Shown: piece after piece, positions 51,924 through 59,216 of the stretch
Layout of the letters: each line of letters starts with the position of its first letter
Numbering within the stretch: position 1 is the first letter of the stretch
Origin: Nonomuraea coxensis DSM 45129
GTDB taxonomy: Bacteria; Actinomycetota; Actinomycetes; Streptosporangiales; Streptosporangiaceae
NCBI RefSeq assembly: GCF_019397265.1
Contig: NZ_CP068985.1
Span: 2,460,501 to 2,524,500 of the forward strand
Direction of reading: 5' to 3'
Length of the DNA stretch: 64,000 nucleotides
Notes under the pieces: generated by a model
What the model was told of the DNA's origin: nothing
The model's database searches: none
What the model saw: only the letters and a program-made list of their open reading frames with translations
Made by a program: the position numbers and the translations under genes

Positions 51924-53548
51924 TCGATGAGGTCGCAGAGGGCCGGGCCCATCTGGTCGCCCACCATGTGCAGGGCGGTCTCGGCCCGCGACGCGAGGAC
52001 CAGCGGCGGGACCCTCGCGACGAGGTCGGCGTGCGCCAGCCGGTCGAGCGCGGCCCCCACGAGTGGCGCGGTGACGCGGAGGGCCGGCTGCAGCGCGACC
52101 CCGCCCGTCGAACCGCCGTGCAGGACGATGTTGCGGCTGCGGTAGAGGCGGCGCAGCGCGACCTCGACGTAGCGGCGTACCCGGCCGAGCACCTGCGCGG
52201 GGTCGGCGAGCAGCGCGTGCATCCTGGTGACCGCCGCGATGTCGCTCCGGCGGCGCCAGGAACGTTCCAACGGCAGGGAACGGCCCTGGACCAGCTCGGC
52301 GGCGATCAGGGTGGCGCGCTCGCGGTTGGAACCGCAGCGATCCAGACGTTCGGCCAGGTCGCCGTCGCTCACGTGCCGGATGCGGTGCGAGAGCGCGGTC
52401 AGCTCGGCCCGCGGCCATGAACAGGCCACGAGCGCCGCGGCGCGGCCGGCGGCGACGACCCGTTCGCGCTCGTCCGGATCGCGGGCCTCGGTCAGCAACG
52501 ACTCCAGGGCGCTCCACCCGCCGGCGACGGCCGGAGCGAGGGGGCCGTGATTGAGCGCCGAGGCGATCTCCAGCGCGTCGTCCACCGCGCTGCGCCGCCG
52601 GTCATCGAGGCGCTGCGGCTGTGCGCCGACCACGTAGAGCTGCCGCTCGGCCGCCAGGGACAGAACCCGCGCGCCGCGCGCGGGCATCCGCAGCGGCATC
52701 GCCCGGCGCTGGTTCAGCACGACGGCGGTGTCGAAGGGGGACACCGAACCGGTGGCGGCGAAGCGGGCGCGGGCCTGGAGCCGTTCGACGACGTCCGAGA
52801 CGATCTCCAGGGCGCGTTCGGCGTCCCGCGCCTCGACCTCGTAGGAGAGAGCGCCGATGATCGGAGCGGTGGTCTTCGTCCCCGCCTCGGCCAGGAGGTC
52901 GGCCGCCTCACGCCTGCCGACCCAGTTGGGGAGCCCGGCGGTCAGCTCCCGGCCGTGCAGGTCGGCGAACGGGACGACGATCTTCCAGGACGTCGGCGGC
53001 CGGGTCAGCAGGGCCGCGGCCTCGGTGATCAGGTCCACGGCCGACAGCCCGAGCCTGCCGTCGCGAAGCCAGCGGCTGAGGCCGTCCATGCTGTGTCCGC
53101 TGTCGAGCAGGTGGGAGGCGACCGCGCGGGCGACCTTCTCCGGCGGAGGCGGGTCCGCTCCGGCGACGCACGCCGCCCAGCGGTCGAGATAGCCGGGGCG
53201 GCCGACGTCGATCAGGTGGCGCAGCTTCCTGCGGCCGTCGCTCGCCACGGTCAACGTCGTACGCAGGCATTCCTGGAGCCGGCGGCGGAAGACCTTCGTG
53301 CCGAGCGCCGGGTCGTCGCCGAGCAGCCGCTCCAGCTCGTGCCGCTGCCAGTCGAGCGCCGCCTGCGACAGCACCCGCCGCTCCACCCAGCCGCCCGCCT
53401 CGTGCAACTCCTCCAGGGAGAGGAAGGCGCTGACGTCCCACAGGCGGAGTGTCCAGGGTGCCCTCTGGTTGCAGAAGTCCTGCAGACGAGCGGCGATATG
53501 GCGGGAGTAGGGGGAGGCGGAGTCGCGCCCATAAGGCGTGATCAGCAT
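51920..53548 (-). CDS. Large protein with C-terminal HEPN-like motif, possible defence gene
   Basis: 542 residues, ATG start. The N-terminal half (about 1-200) is mixed helical with no motif I recognise; the middle (about 200-330) is alpha/beta. The C-terminal third is helical (GGWSALESLLTEARDPDERE, GRVRRYVEVALRRLYRSRN) and ends in IVLHGGSTGGVALQP. This gives R-N-x3-H, the RNase active-site motif of HEPN domains of the Apea/abortive-infection kind. No signal or membrane segment. Followed by an overlapping small gene and divergent from a short structured transcript. A role in phage defence is inference only. Confidence 0.6.
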   Translation of the reverse strand: MLITPYGRDSASPYSRHIAARLQDFCNQRAPWTLRLWDVSAFLSLEELHEAGGWVERRVLSQAALDWQRHELERLLGDDPALGTKVFRRRLQECLRTTLTVASDGRRKLRHLIDVGRPGYLDRWAACVAGADPPPPEKVARAVASHLLDSGHSMDGLSRWLRDGRLGLSAVDLITEAAALLTRPPTSWKIVVPFADLHGRELTAGLPNWVGRREAADLLAEAGTKTTAPIIGALSYEVEARDAERALEIVSDVVERLQARARFAATGSVSPFDTAVVLNQRRAMPLRMPARGARVLSLAAERQLYVVGAQPQRLDDRRRSAVDDALEIASALNHGPLAPAVAGGWSALESLLTEARDPDERERVVAAGRAAALVACSWPRAELTALSHRIRHVSDGDLAERLDRCGSNRERATLIAAELVQGRSLPLERSWRRRSDIAAVTRMHALLADPAQVLGRVRRYVEVALRRLYRSRNIVLHGGSTGGVALQPALRVTAPLVGAALDRLAHADLVARVPPLVLASRAETALHMVGDQMGPALCDLIE

Positions 53549-53599
53549 GCTGCGACCTCGAGGGTACGAAGGGGGAACCCGGTTGGGCTGAGCGCCAAC

Positions 53600-53735
53600 C
53601 GACTACTCAAAGCATAAGGGTGTCGTACGCAGCGTGATTGAGGTAGCATGAAATTGCCGTCGAGGGCGGCGAAGACTACTCCGGGGCTTCGGCCCCCCAG
53701 AGGGCGTGATCATGTTGATCACGCCCTCTGTTTTT
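53600..53735 (+). ncRNA. Possible small RNA ending at a strong terminator
   Basis: A plus-strand terminator at 53699-53735 has no protein gene upstream on that strand: the neighbour is the minus-strand HEPN gene, starting at 53548. The 150 nt before it contain no credible ORF with a ribosome site, but hold two tandem hairpins. A short transcript starting near 53600 would explain this. The 5' end is a guess. Confidence 0.35.
53699..53735 (+). terminator. Intrinsic terminator
   Basis: Perfect 14-bp stem AGAGGGCGTGATCA, 3-nt loop, followed by GTTTTT. Preceded by a second hairpin GGGGC-TTCG-GCCCC (53683-53696). The only canonical U-tailed terminator I see in the window. Confidence 0.85.
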
Positions 53736-53844
53736 CCCGGCCCAAGGCACGAACGTAGGACGTATCTTCCCGCGAAGAGCGAAAACCCCTGGTAAGCCTC
53801 GCTCGCGCTGGCCCAGACATGGGACGTCTGTTACGTTGCCGCTC

Positions 53845-54687
53845 ATGGACCGCATCGACGCGCACCACCACGTGTGGGATCTCGCCGCCCGGCCGCACGA
53901 CTGGCTCGATCCGGAGCCGATGGCGCCCGTGCGGCGTACGTTCACGCTCGGCGACCTGGCCGGGCCGGCCGCCGCCGCGGGGGTGAGCCGTACGGTGCTC
54001 GTGCAGGTGCTGGCGGACCTGGACGAGACGCGCGAGTTCCTGGGCCTGGCCGCCGGTTCTGACCTGGTGGCGGGCGTGGTCGGATGGGTGGACCTGACCG
54101 CCCCCGACGTGGCCGGCACGCTCGCCGAGCTGCCGCCGGGGCTGGTGGGGGTGCGGCACGGCGTGCAGTCCGAGCCGGACCCCGCCTGGCTCGGCCGGCC
54201 GGACGTGCGGCGCGGTCTCGCCGCCGTCGAGGGCGCGGGGCTCGCCTACGACCTGCTCACGCTGCCGCACCAGCTTCCCGCCGCCATCGACACCGTACGG
54301 GCGCTGCCGGGGCTGACGTTCGTGCTGGACCACCTGTCGAAGCCGCCGATCGCCTCGGGCGAGCTGGAGCCGTGGCGGAGCCGGGTCAGGGAGCTGGCCG
54401 CGCTGCCCAACGTCTTCTGCAAGCTGTCCGGCATGGTGACCGAGGCCGACTGGACGGCGTGGAAGGTCGGGGACCTGCGGCCGTACGCGGAGGTCGTGCT
54501 GGAGGCGTTCGGGCCGGAGCGGGTGATGTTCGGCTCCGACTGGCCGGTCTGCCTGCTGGCCGCCGAGTACGCGCAGGTGGCGGAGGCCGCCGGCGAGCTG
54601 TGCGCGGCACTGACGGAGGGGGAGCGGGCCGAGGTCTTCGCGGGTTCCGCCCGCCGGGCGTACAAGCTGCCCCAGGCCGCTGGATGA
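53845..54687 (+). CDS. Amidohydrolase family 2 protein (L-fuconolactonase/dicarboxylate-hydrolase-like)
   Basis: 280 residues from ATG 53845. MDRIDAHHHVWDLAARPHDW is the metal-binding start of the amidohydrolase-2 family. Then VGWVDLTAPDVAGTL, FVLDHLSKPPI, VFCKLSGMVTEADW and MFGSDWPVCLLAAEY with the final catalytic Asp. Related to lactonases of L-rhamnose/L-fucose breakdown. No Shine-Dalgarno; a TTACGT -10-like element 8 nt before the ATG suggests a leaderless mRNA. Stands alone. Confidence 0.88.
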   Translation: MDRIDAHHHVWDLAARPHDWLDPEPMAPVRRTFTLGDLAGPAAAAGVSRTVLVQVLADLDETREFLGLAAGSDLVAGVVGWVDLTAPDVAGTLAELPPGLVGVRHGVQSEPDPAWLGRPDVRRGLAAVEGAGLAYDLLTLPHQLPAAIDTVRALPGLTFVLDHLSKPPIASGELEPWRSRVRELAALPNVFCKLSGMVTEADWTAWKVGDLRPYAEVVLEAFGPERVMFGSDWPVCLLAAEYAQVAEAAGELCAALTEGERAEVFAGSARRAYKLPQAAG

Positions 54688-54712
54688 CCAAGGTCCCTGC
54701 CCAAGGTCCCCT

Positions 54713-54726
54713 GGGCTTCGGGCCCT
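54713..54726 (+). promoter_or_regulatory. Weak DosR-box-like repeat upstream of the DoxX-like gene
   Basis: GGGCTTCGGGCCCT, with AAGGTCCC repeated just before it (54690-54709). It resembles the GGACCTTCGGCCC variants near 20.6 kb but is a poor match to the mycobacterial core. Confidence 0.25.
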
Positions 54727-54817
54727 AGTGCTCTGCGATCTCGGCGGCGGAAACGGTGTCATAGAGATGTCAGAGAGACACCGGTCCGAAAGGCCGGATC
54801 CCCCAGAGGAGCCCACG

Positions 54818-55357
54818 ATGGCGACCATCTTCCACCCCCGCGCCGCTCACCCCGAAATCGTCGCCACCACCGACACCCCCGCCAAGAACCCCGTCCAGTA
54901 CGTCTGGGCCGCCGCCCGCATCGCGATCGGCTGGGTCTTCCTCTGGGCCTTCCTGGACAAGACCTTCGGCTGGGGCTTCGCCACCCCGGCGGCCAAGGCC
55001 TGGGTCAACGGCGGCAGCCCCACCACCGGCTTCCTCAAGGGCACCGGCGAGAACGCCCTCGGCGGCTTCTTCAGCGCGCTGGCCGGACAGGTCTGGGTGG
55101 ACTGGCTGTTCATGCTCGGCCTGCTCGGCATCGGCGCCGCGCTCGTCCTCGGCGTCGGCACCAGGATCGCGGCCGTCGCGGGAGCCCTGATGATGGCCCT
55201 CATGTGGGCGGCGGAGCTGCCCCTCACCACCAACCCGTTCATGGACGAGCACATCATCTACGCGATCGTCATGGCCGGTCTGGCCCTCGCCAACGCCGGC
55301 GCCACCCTCGGCCTCGGCAACCTGCGGATCGTCCGCGAGAACGCATGGCTCAAGTGA
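54818..55357 (+). CDS. DoxX-like membrane protein
   Basis: 179 residues from ATG 54818 (AGAGGAG 6 nt upstream). Four hydrophobic segments (about 28-48, 80-100, 107-127, 137-160), with WAAARIAIGWVFLWAFLDK as helix 1 and LGLLGIGAALVLGVGTRIAA as helix 3, fit the DoxX/thiosulfate-quinone oxidoreductase small-subunit fold. In mycobacteria DoxX works in redox and thiol stress. Function here inferred only. Followed by a 12-bp terminator hairpin. Confidence 0.8.
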   Translation: MATIFHPRAAHPEIVATTDTPAKNPVQYVWAAARIAIGWVFLWAFLDKTFGWGFATPAAKAWVNGGSPTTGFLKGTGENALGGFFSALAGQVWVDWLFMLGLLGIGAALVLGVGTRIAAVAGALMMALMWAAELPLTTNPFMDEHIIYAIVMAGLALANAGATLGLGNLRIVRENAWLK

Positions 55358-55373
55358 CTCCCCGCCCCACCGG

Positions 55374-55400
55374 TGCCCGGCCCCTCGAAGGGGCCGGGCA
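55374..55400 (+). terminator. Terminator hairpin of the DoxX-like gene
   Basis: Perfect 12-bp stem TGCCCGGCCCCT with loop CGA, 16 nt after the stop, no U-run. Confidence 0.65.
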
Positions 55401-55507
55401 TCACTGCTGTCCGGGTACCGCGTGCGGGGGTCCCCGGGCGGGCTGACCAGGGCGGTGGGGAGGGCGGGGAGCTGTCCGGTGCTCAGGATCCGGCCGGCCG
55501 GACGAGA

Positions 55508-55539
55508 ACTGCCCGGTGTGGGTGTCCACACCGGGCAGT
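55508..55539 (-). terminator. Terminator hairpin of the hibernation-factor gene
   Basis: Perfect 14-bp stem ACTGCCCGGTGTGG with loop GTGT, 31 nt after the minus-strand stop. A GGGAGGCGCGCCTCCC palindrome lies between stop and hairpin. Confidence 0.65.
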
Positions 55540-55569
55540 GCTCGGTTGTGAGGGAGGCGCGCCTCCCGG

Positions 55570-56316
55570 TCAGGTGTGAAGGGTGGCGGTCAGGCCGTAC
55601 GTGCCGTCCGCGCGGCGGTGGACGACCCGCCCGGCGCCGCTGCCGGCGTCGGCGAAGAACACGAACGGGAACCCGCCCAGCTCCAGTCGCTCGACGGCGG
55701 CGGCGACGGTCAGGCGGGGCGCGGGCTCCGTGGCGACCGAGATCGCCGCGCAGGTCGGCGGGGGCAGCTCGGGCCGCGGGTCGAGCCGCACCAGCCGGTA
55801 GCCGTCGCCGGTCCGGTGGACGAGGCAGTCCTGATCGGTCACGGGGTCGACGAAGAGCAGGAAGTCGTGGTCGAGCTGGTCCATCTCCACGACCGCCTCG
55901 TCGGGGACGGCGCGCACCGCCGACAGGATCCGGACGATCCGCGGCTCGGGGGCGCTCCGGACGGTCTGGGGCTTCTGGTGGTGGCGTCCCCGGCGGTTCT
56001 CCCAGTCGCGGGCGCTCTCCAGCAGCCGCGTACGCAGCCGGTCGCCGAGCAGGTGGATGGCGGCGCGCGTGGAGGTCGCGCCGGCCCGGGCCCTGATGAG
56101 CCGTCCCTGGACGTCCAGGACGGCCTCCGCCGTGCGGCGCTCCTCGGGGCCGGGCGCGCTGGCGAGCGTGATCCTCGCGCCGAGCACCGGCTCGTGCGCG
56201 AGGCGGGTCAGCTCGGCCACGGTCTGCCTGGCGCGCCTGACGTCACCGGGCCGGACCCCGCCACGGATCTTGATCTGCACGTCGGCGGGGTCGAGAGCGA
56301 TGGGCCTGTGCCTCAT
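55570..56316 (-). CDS. Ribosome hibernation promoting factor, RafH-like
   Basis: 248 residues. The N-terminal half (VQIKIRGGVRPGDVRRARQT, ARITLASAPGPEERRTAEAV, VQGRLIRARAGATSTRAAIH) is a sigma-54-modulation/S30EA-type domain. The C-terminal half contains two copies of the S30AE_C-like strand pattern: DHDFLLFVDPVTDQDCLVHR and FPFVFFADAGSGAGRVVHRR with a final DGTYGLT. Mycobacterial RafH, a DosR-controlled hibernation factor, is the nearest concept I know. A DosR-type box (one mismatch) lies 75 nt upstream. Would dimerise or stabilise idle ribosomes under hypoxia (inference). Confidence 0.83.
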   Translation of the reverse strand: MRHRPIALDPADVQIKIRGGVRPGDVRRARQTVAELTRLAHEPVLGARITLASAPGPEERRTAEAVLDVQGRLIRARAGATSTRAAIHLLGDRLRTRLLESARDWENRRGRHHQKPQTVRSAPEPRIVRILSAVRAVPDEAVVEMDQLDHDFLLFVDPVTDQDCLVHRTGDGYRLVRLDPRPELPPPTCAAISVATEPAPRLTVAAAVERLELGGFPFVFFADAGSGAGRVVHRRADGTYGLTATLHT

Positions 56317-56390
56317 GGGCGAGCACCTTCTTCGCGTTGATCGCGTTCGGTTGGTGCTACCACCCTCTGACCTCGGTGATCACCAGGCCA

Positions 56391-56404
56391 GGGACTTTCG
56401 TCCC
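56391..56404. promoter_or_regulatory. DosR-type box upstream of the hibernation factor
   Basis: GGGACTTTCGTCCC, one mismatch from GGGACTWWAGTCCC. Centred about 81 nt before the minus-strand start, consistent with a -35-proximal activator site. Confidence 0.65.
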
Positions 56405-56413
56405 GCCGGGGAC

Positions 56414-56427
56414 GGGACCTTGGCCCC
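56414..56427. promoter_or_regulatory. Second DosR-like box
   Basis: GGGACCTTGGCCCC, three mismatches to the core, 9 nt from the stronger box. Paired boxes are typical of DosR targets. Confidence 0.45.
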
Positions 56428-56450
56428 GCCGGGACGGCGGGGCGCGAACC

Positions 56451-56873
56451 TCAGGAGGCGTCGTCGACCGGGACCAGCTCGAAGCCGTTGACGATCTCCG
56501 GCTGGATGCTGATCACCTGGTCCATGCCGCCCTGTACCCACGGCTGGAGCAGCTCCTTGAACCGCTCCGCCTCCTCGGGGTCGGTCACCGGCCTGGCGAT
56601 GCCGGTGACGATCACGCTCCAGCCCACCCGCTCGTACGGGTCCAGGTCGTCGGCCTCGAACGCGACCACGGCCGCGGCGGGCGCGACCTCCTTGCCCAGC
56701 ACCGTGCCGGGGTTGGTGCGGATGACCACCCGGCCGTCGGCCACGACGTGGTTCACCGGGCGTACCGCGGGGAGTGCGTGCAGGGTGAAGACGACCCGTC
56801 CGAACGGTACGGACGCCAGCCGTCGCAGGGCCTCGGCCTCGGACAGTTCCTTGAGGTCGCGTGCCGTCGTCAT
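56451..56873 (-). CDS. Pyridoxamine 5'-phosphate oxidase-like flavin/F420-binding protein
   Basis: 140 residues. Split-barrel blocks ALRRLASVPFGRVVFTLHAL, VRPVNHVVADGRVVIRTNPG and AAVVAFEADDLDPYERVGWS. The PxNxxV-type start belongs to the family related to DosR-regulon proteins of M. tuberculosis. Cofactor may be FMN or F420. No catalytic assignment possible. A DosR-type box lies 66 nt upstream. Minus strand, upstream of the hibernation-factor gene but separated by the paired boxes, so transcribed independently. Confidence 0.83.
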   Translation of the reverse strand: MTTARDLKELSEAEALRRLASVPFGRVVFTLHALPAVRPVNHVVADGRVVIRTNPGTVLGKEVAPAAAVVAFEADDLDPYERVGWSVIVTGIARPVTDPEEAERFKELLQPWVQGGMDQVISIQPEIVNGFELVPVDDAS

Positions 56874-56938
56874 CCGGAACCGCCCATCGAGTTACACATC
56901 ACCCTTCCATCGTGCCGCCTCCCCTGGGACGCCAGGTA

Positions 56939-56952
56939 GGGACCAAAGACCC
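56939..56952. promoter_or_regulatory. DosR-like box upstream of the PPOX-like gene
   Basis: GGGACCAAAGACCC (minus strand GGGTCTTTGGTCCC), two mismatches to the core. Confidence 0.5.
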
Positions 56953-57394
56953 TTTCTGGACCCCCTCGCCGGCGCCGCCCCGCCCTCCGCGCGCGTCCGC
57001 TCCCGTGGGCCGGCGGCGTCGCGGGCGCGGAGGCGACGTGAGAGACCGCACATTCCCGGCCGTGACCCCATGACGTGGATCACTTTGGCGCCCGGCAATT
57101 CATGTCCGGATTCTGTGACACAACTCTCGCCCGACGCCCTTTGGGGCGCCGAATTTGTCGGTGTCTCCGCAGGTCAGAGGGGGTGTGGAGGGAGTGTCCA
57201 AGAAGTGTCACGATCTATTGTTGGTGATCTGACCGTTATGTGACCTAGTTTCTGACTGTTATATTTTTGGCCATATTCTGCGCCTTGATCGCCGTCTGCA
57301 CGGTCAGTGTCATTTCCCGATGGCGGACGGCTTTACGTTGCGGAGGCGCCTCTCCACCCCGAGGTGCGCCCCCCGTCAGCGCGAACGGAGAGTA
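56953..57394. other. Promoter and leader region of the oligopeptide importer operon
   Basis: About 440 nt without a convincing gene. 57205-57290 is markedly A/T-rich for this DNA (TTATGTGACCTAGTTTCTGA, TTATATTTTTGGCC) and is the probable promoter. I could not fix -35/-10 pairs with confidence. The open frames here are fragments of longer shadow frames. Confidence 0.5.
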
Positions 57395-58372
57395 ATGGGC
57401 AAGTACCTGCTACGCAGGTTGGCGATAAACGTGGTCCTGGTCGCCGTGGCGGCCAGTCTCGCGTACATGCTCGCCGCCAGCACGATGAGCCCTCGGGCCG
57501 CGTACCAGGGCCGCCAGCCTCCGATCCCCGAAGCGACGATCGACGCCACGCTCGACATGTACAACCTCAACGACAAGGTTCCCGTGCTCCAGCGCTACGC
57601 GACCTGGGCCACGGGCGTCCTGCAGGGGGACTTCGGCAAGACCTGGAACGGCGGCTCGGTCAACGACGAGATGGGCCGGCGGATCTTCGTCAGCCTCCGG
57701 CTGCTGCTGATCGGCACACTGGTCGGCTTCGCGGTGGGCATCGGGCTGGGAGCCATCTCAGCGGTGAAACAGTACAAGTTCACCGACCGGTTAATAGGCG
57801 TCTCCTCCTTCGTGGTGCTGGCGATCCCCGTCTTCGTGCTGGCGACCCTGCTCGCGATCGCGACGTACAACCTGAACCGCGGGCTCGGGTTCACGCTCAT
57901 CGAGTACACCGGCGAGTACAACCCCCAGCTGACGGGCTGGGACCAGTTCCTCAACCGGCTGAACCACCTGATCCTGCCGACGATCTCGCTGAGCCTCGGC
58001 TCGATCGCCTTCTACAGCCGCATCCAGCGCAACATGATGCTCGACGTGCTCGGCCAGGACTTCGTCCGCACCGCGCGGGCCAAGGGCCTGCGCCGCAGGG
58101 CGGCGCTCACCAAGCACGCGCTGCGGACCGCGCTGATCCCGTCCGCGACGTACTTCGCCTTCGCGTTCGGGACGATGTTCACGGGAGCGACCTTCACCGA
58201 GAAGATCTTCGCCTGGCACGGCATGGGAGCCTGGCTGGTCGACGCGATCAACGCCCAGGACGTCAACTCCGTCGCCGCGGTGACCTTCTTCACCGCGATC
58301 TGTGTCCTGTTCGCCGCCTTCCTGTCGGACCTGCTGGTGGCGGCGCTCGACCCGAGGGTGCGGGTGAGCTGA
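57395..58372 (+). CDS. Oligopeptide/dipeptide ABC transporter permease (DppB/OppB-like)
   Basis: 325 residues from ATG 57395 (CGGAGAG). The longer frame has a non-membrane N-terminus. Starts MGKYLLRRLAINVVLVAVAA, a typical first helix, with a large periplasmic loop and about six helices. Cytoplasmic motif TARAKGLRRRAALTKHALRT with ALIPS following. First gene of a four-gene operon: B permease, C permease, fused ATPases, binding protein. Imports peptides or similar solutes. Confidence 0.93.
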   Translation: MGKYLLRRLAINVVLVAVAASLAYMLAASTMSPRAAYQGRQPPIPEATIDATLDMYNLNDKVPVLQRYATWATGVLQGDFGKTWNGGSVNDEMGRRIFVSLRLLLIGTLVGFAVGIGLGAISAVKQYKFTDRLIGVSSFVVLAIPVFVLATLLAIATYNLNRGLGFTLIEYTGEYNPQLTGWDQFLNRLNHLILPTISLSLGSIAFYSRIQRNMMLDVLGQDFVRTARAKGLRRRAALTKHALRTALIPSATYFAFAFGTMFTGATFTEKIFAWHGMGAWLVDAINAQDVNSVAAVTFFTAICVLFAAFLSDLLVAALDPRVRVS

Positions 58373-58373
58373 G

Positions 58374-59216
58374 ATGCGTTCCAAGGTCGTCCTGCGGCGC
58401 CTGATGGCCAACCGGCAGGCCCGCTACGGCTCCATCGCCCTGCTGCTGCTGGTGCTGGCCGCCTACATCGGCCCGTACTTCGGCGCGTACGCCTGGACGG
58501 AGAAGGACTTCCTGGCCTTCCTGTCGCCGCCCGACGCCGACCACTGGTGGGGCACCACCTCGATCGGCCAGGACATGTACGCGATCACGCTGCGCGGCAT
58601 GCAGAAGTCGATCGTGATCGGCCTCCTGGTGGCGCTGATCTCGACGGGGCTGGCCGCGATCGTCGGCGCGTTCGCCGGATATTTCGGTGGATGGGCGGAC
58701 AGGATCCTCATGTGGGGCGTGGACCTGCTCCTCGTCCTGCCCAGCTTCCTGATCATCGCCATCATCTCGCCGCGCCTCAAGGCGGGCGGCTCGTGGCTCT
58801 GGTTCGTCGTGCTGCTCGCGGCGTTCTCCTGGATGATCACCTCCCGGGTGGTGCGGAGCATGACGATCTCGCTCCGCGAGCGCGAGTACGTCCTGGCCGC
58901 CGTCTACATGGGCATCCCGCGCTGGAAGATCATCTTCCGGCACATCGTGCCCAACCTGTCCTCGCTGCTGATCATCGACGCGACGCTCAACGTCTCCTCG
59001 GCGATCATCGGTGAGGCGGCGCTGTCCTTCTTCGGCTTCGGCATCCAGCCACCGGACGTCTCGCTCGGCACGCTGATCGCGGCCGGCTCCGGCAACGCCA
59101 CCGGCTACCCCTGGCTGTTCGCCTTCCCCGCGGGCGCGCTGGTGCTCCTCGTGCTCAGCGTGAACCTCATCGGCGACGGCCTGCGCGACGCCCTCGACCC
59201 CGGGAGCAACTCGTGA
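58374..59216 (+). CDS. Oligopeptide/dipeptide ABC transporter permease (DppC/OppC-like)
   Basis: 280 residues, ATG one base after the first permease stop. First helix YGSIALLLLVLAAYIGPYF, periplasmic loop HWWGTTSIGQDMYAITLRGM (family-typical GTDxxGxD region as GTTSIGQD), then the inner-face motif REREYVLAAVYMGIPRWKII and HIVPNLSSLLII. C-terminal GEAALSFFGFGIQPPDVSLG is a DppC hallmark. Overlaps the ATPase gene by GTGA. Confidence 0.93.
   Translation: MRSKVVLRRLMANRQARYGSIALLLLVLAAYIGPYFGAYAWTEKDFLAFLSPPDADHWWGTTSIGQDMYAITLRGMQKSIVIGLLVALISTGLAAIVGAFAGYFGGWADRILMWGVDLLLVLPSFLIIAIISPRLKAGGSWLWFVVLLAAFSWMITSRVVRSMTISLREREYVLAAVYMGIPRWKIIFRHIVPNLSSLLIIDATLNVSSAIIGEAALSFFGFGIQPPDVSLGTLIAAGSGNATGYPWLFAFPAGALVLLVLSVNLIGDGLRDALDPGSNS

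Noticed and set aside
53650..53757. Small ORF starting MKLPSRAAK through the terminator
   Set aside because: No ribosome site and it reads through the terminator stem, so it is unlikely to be translated.
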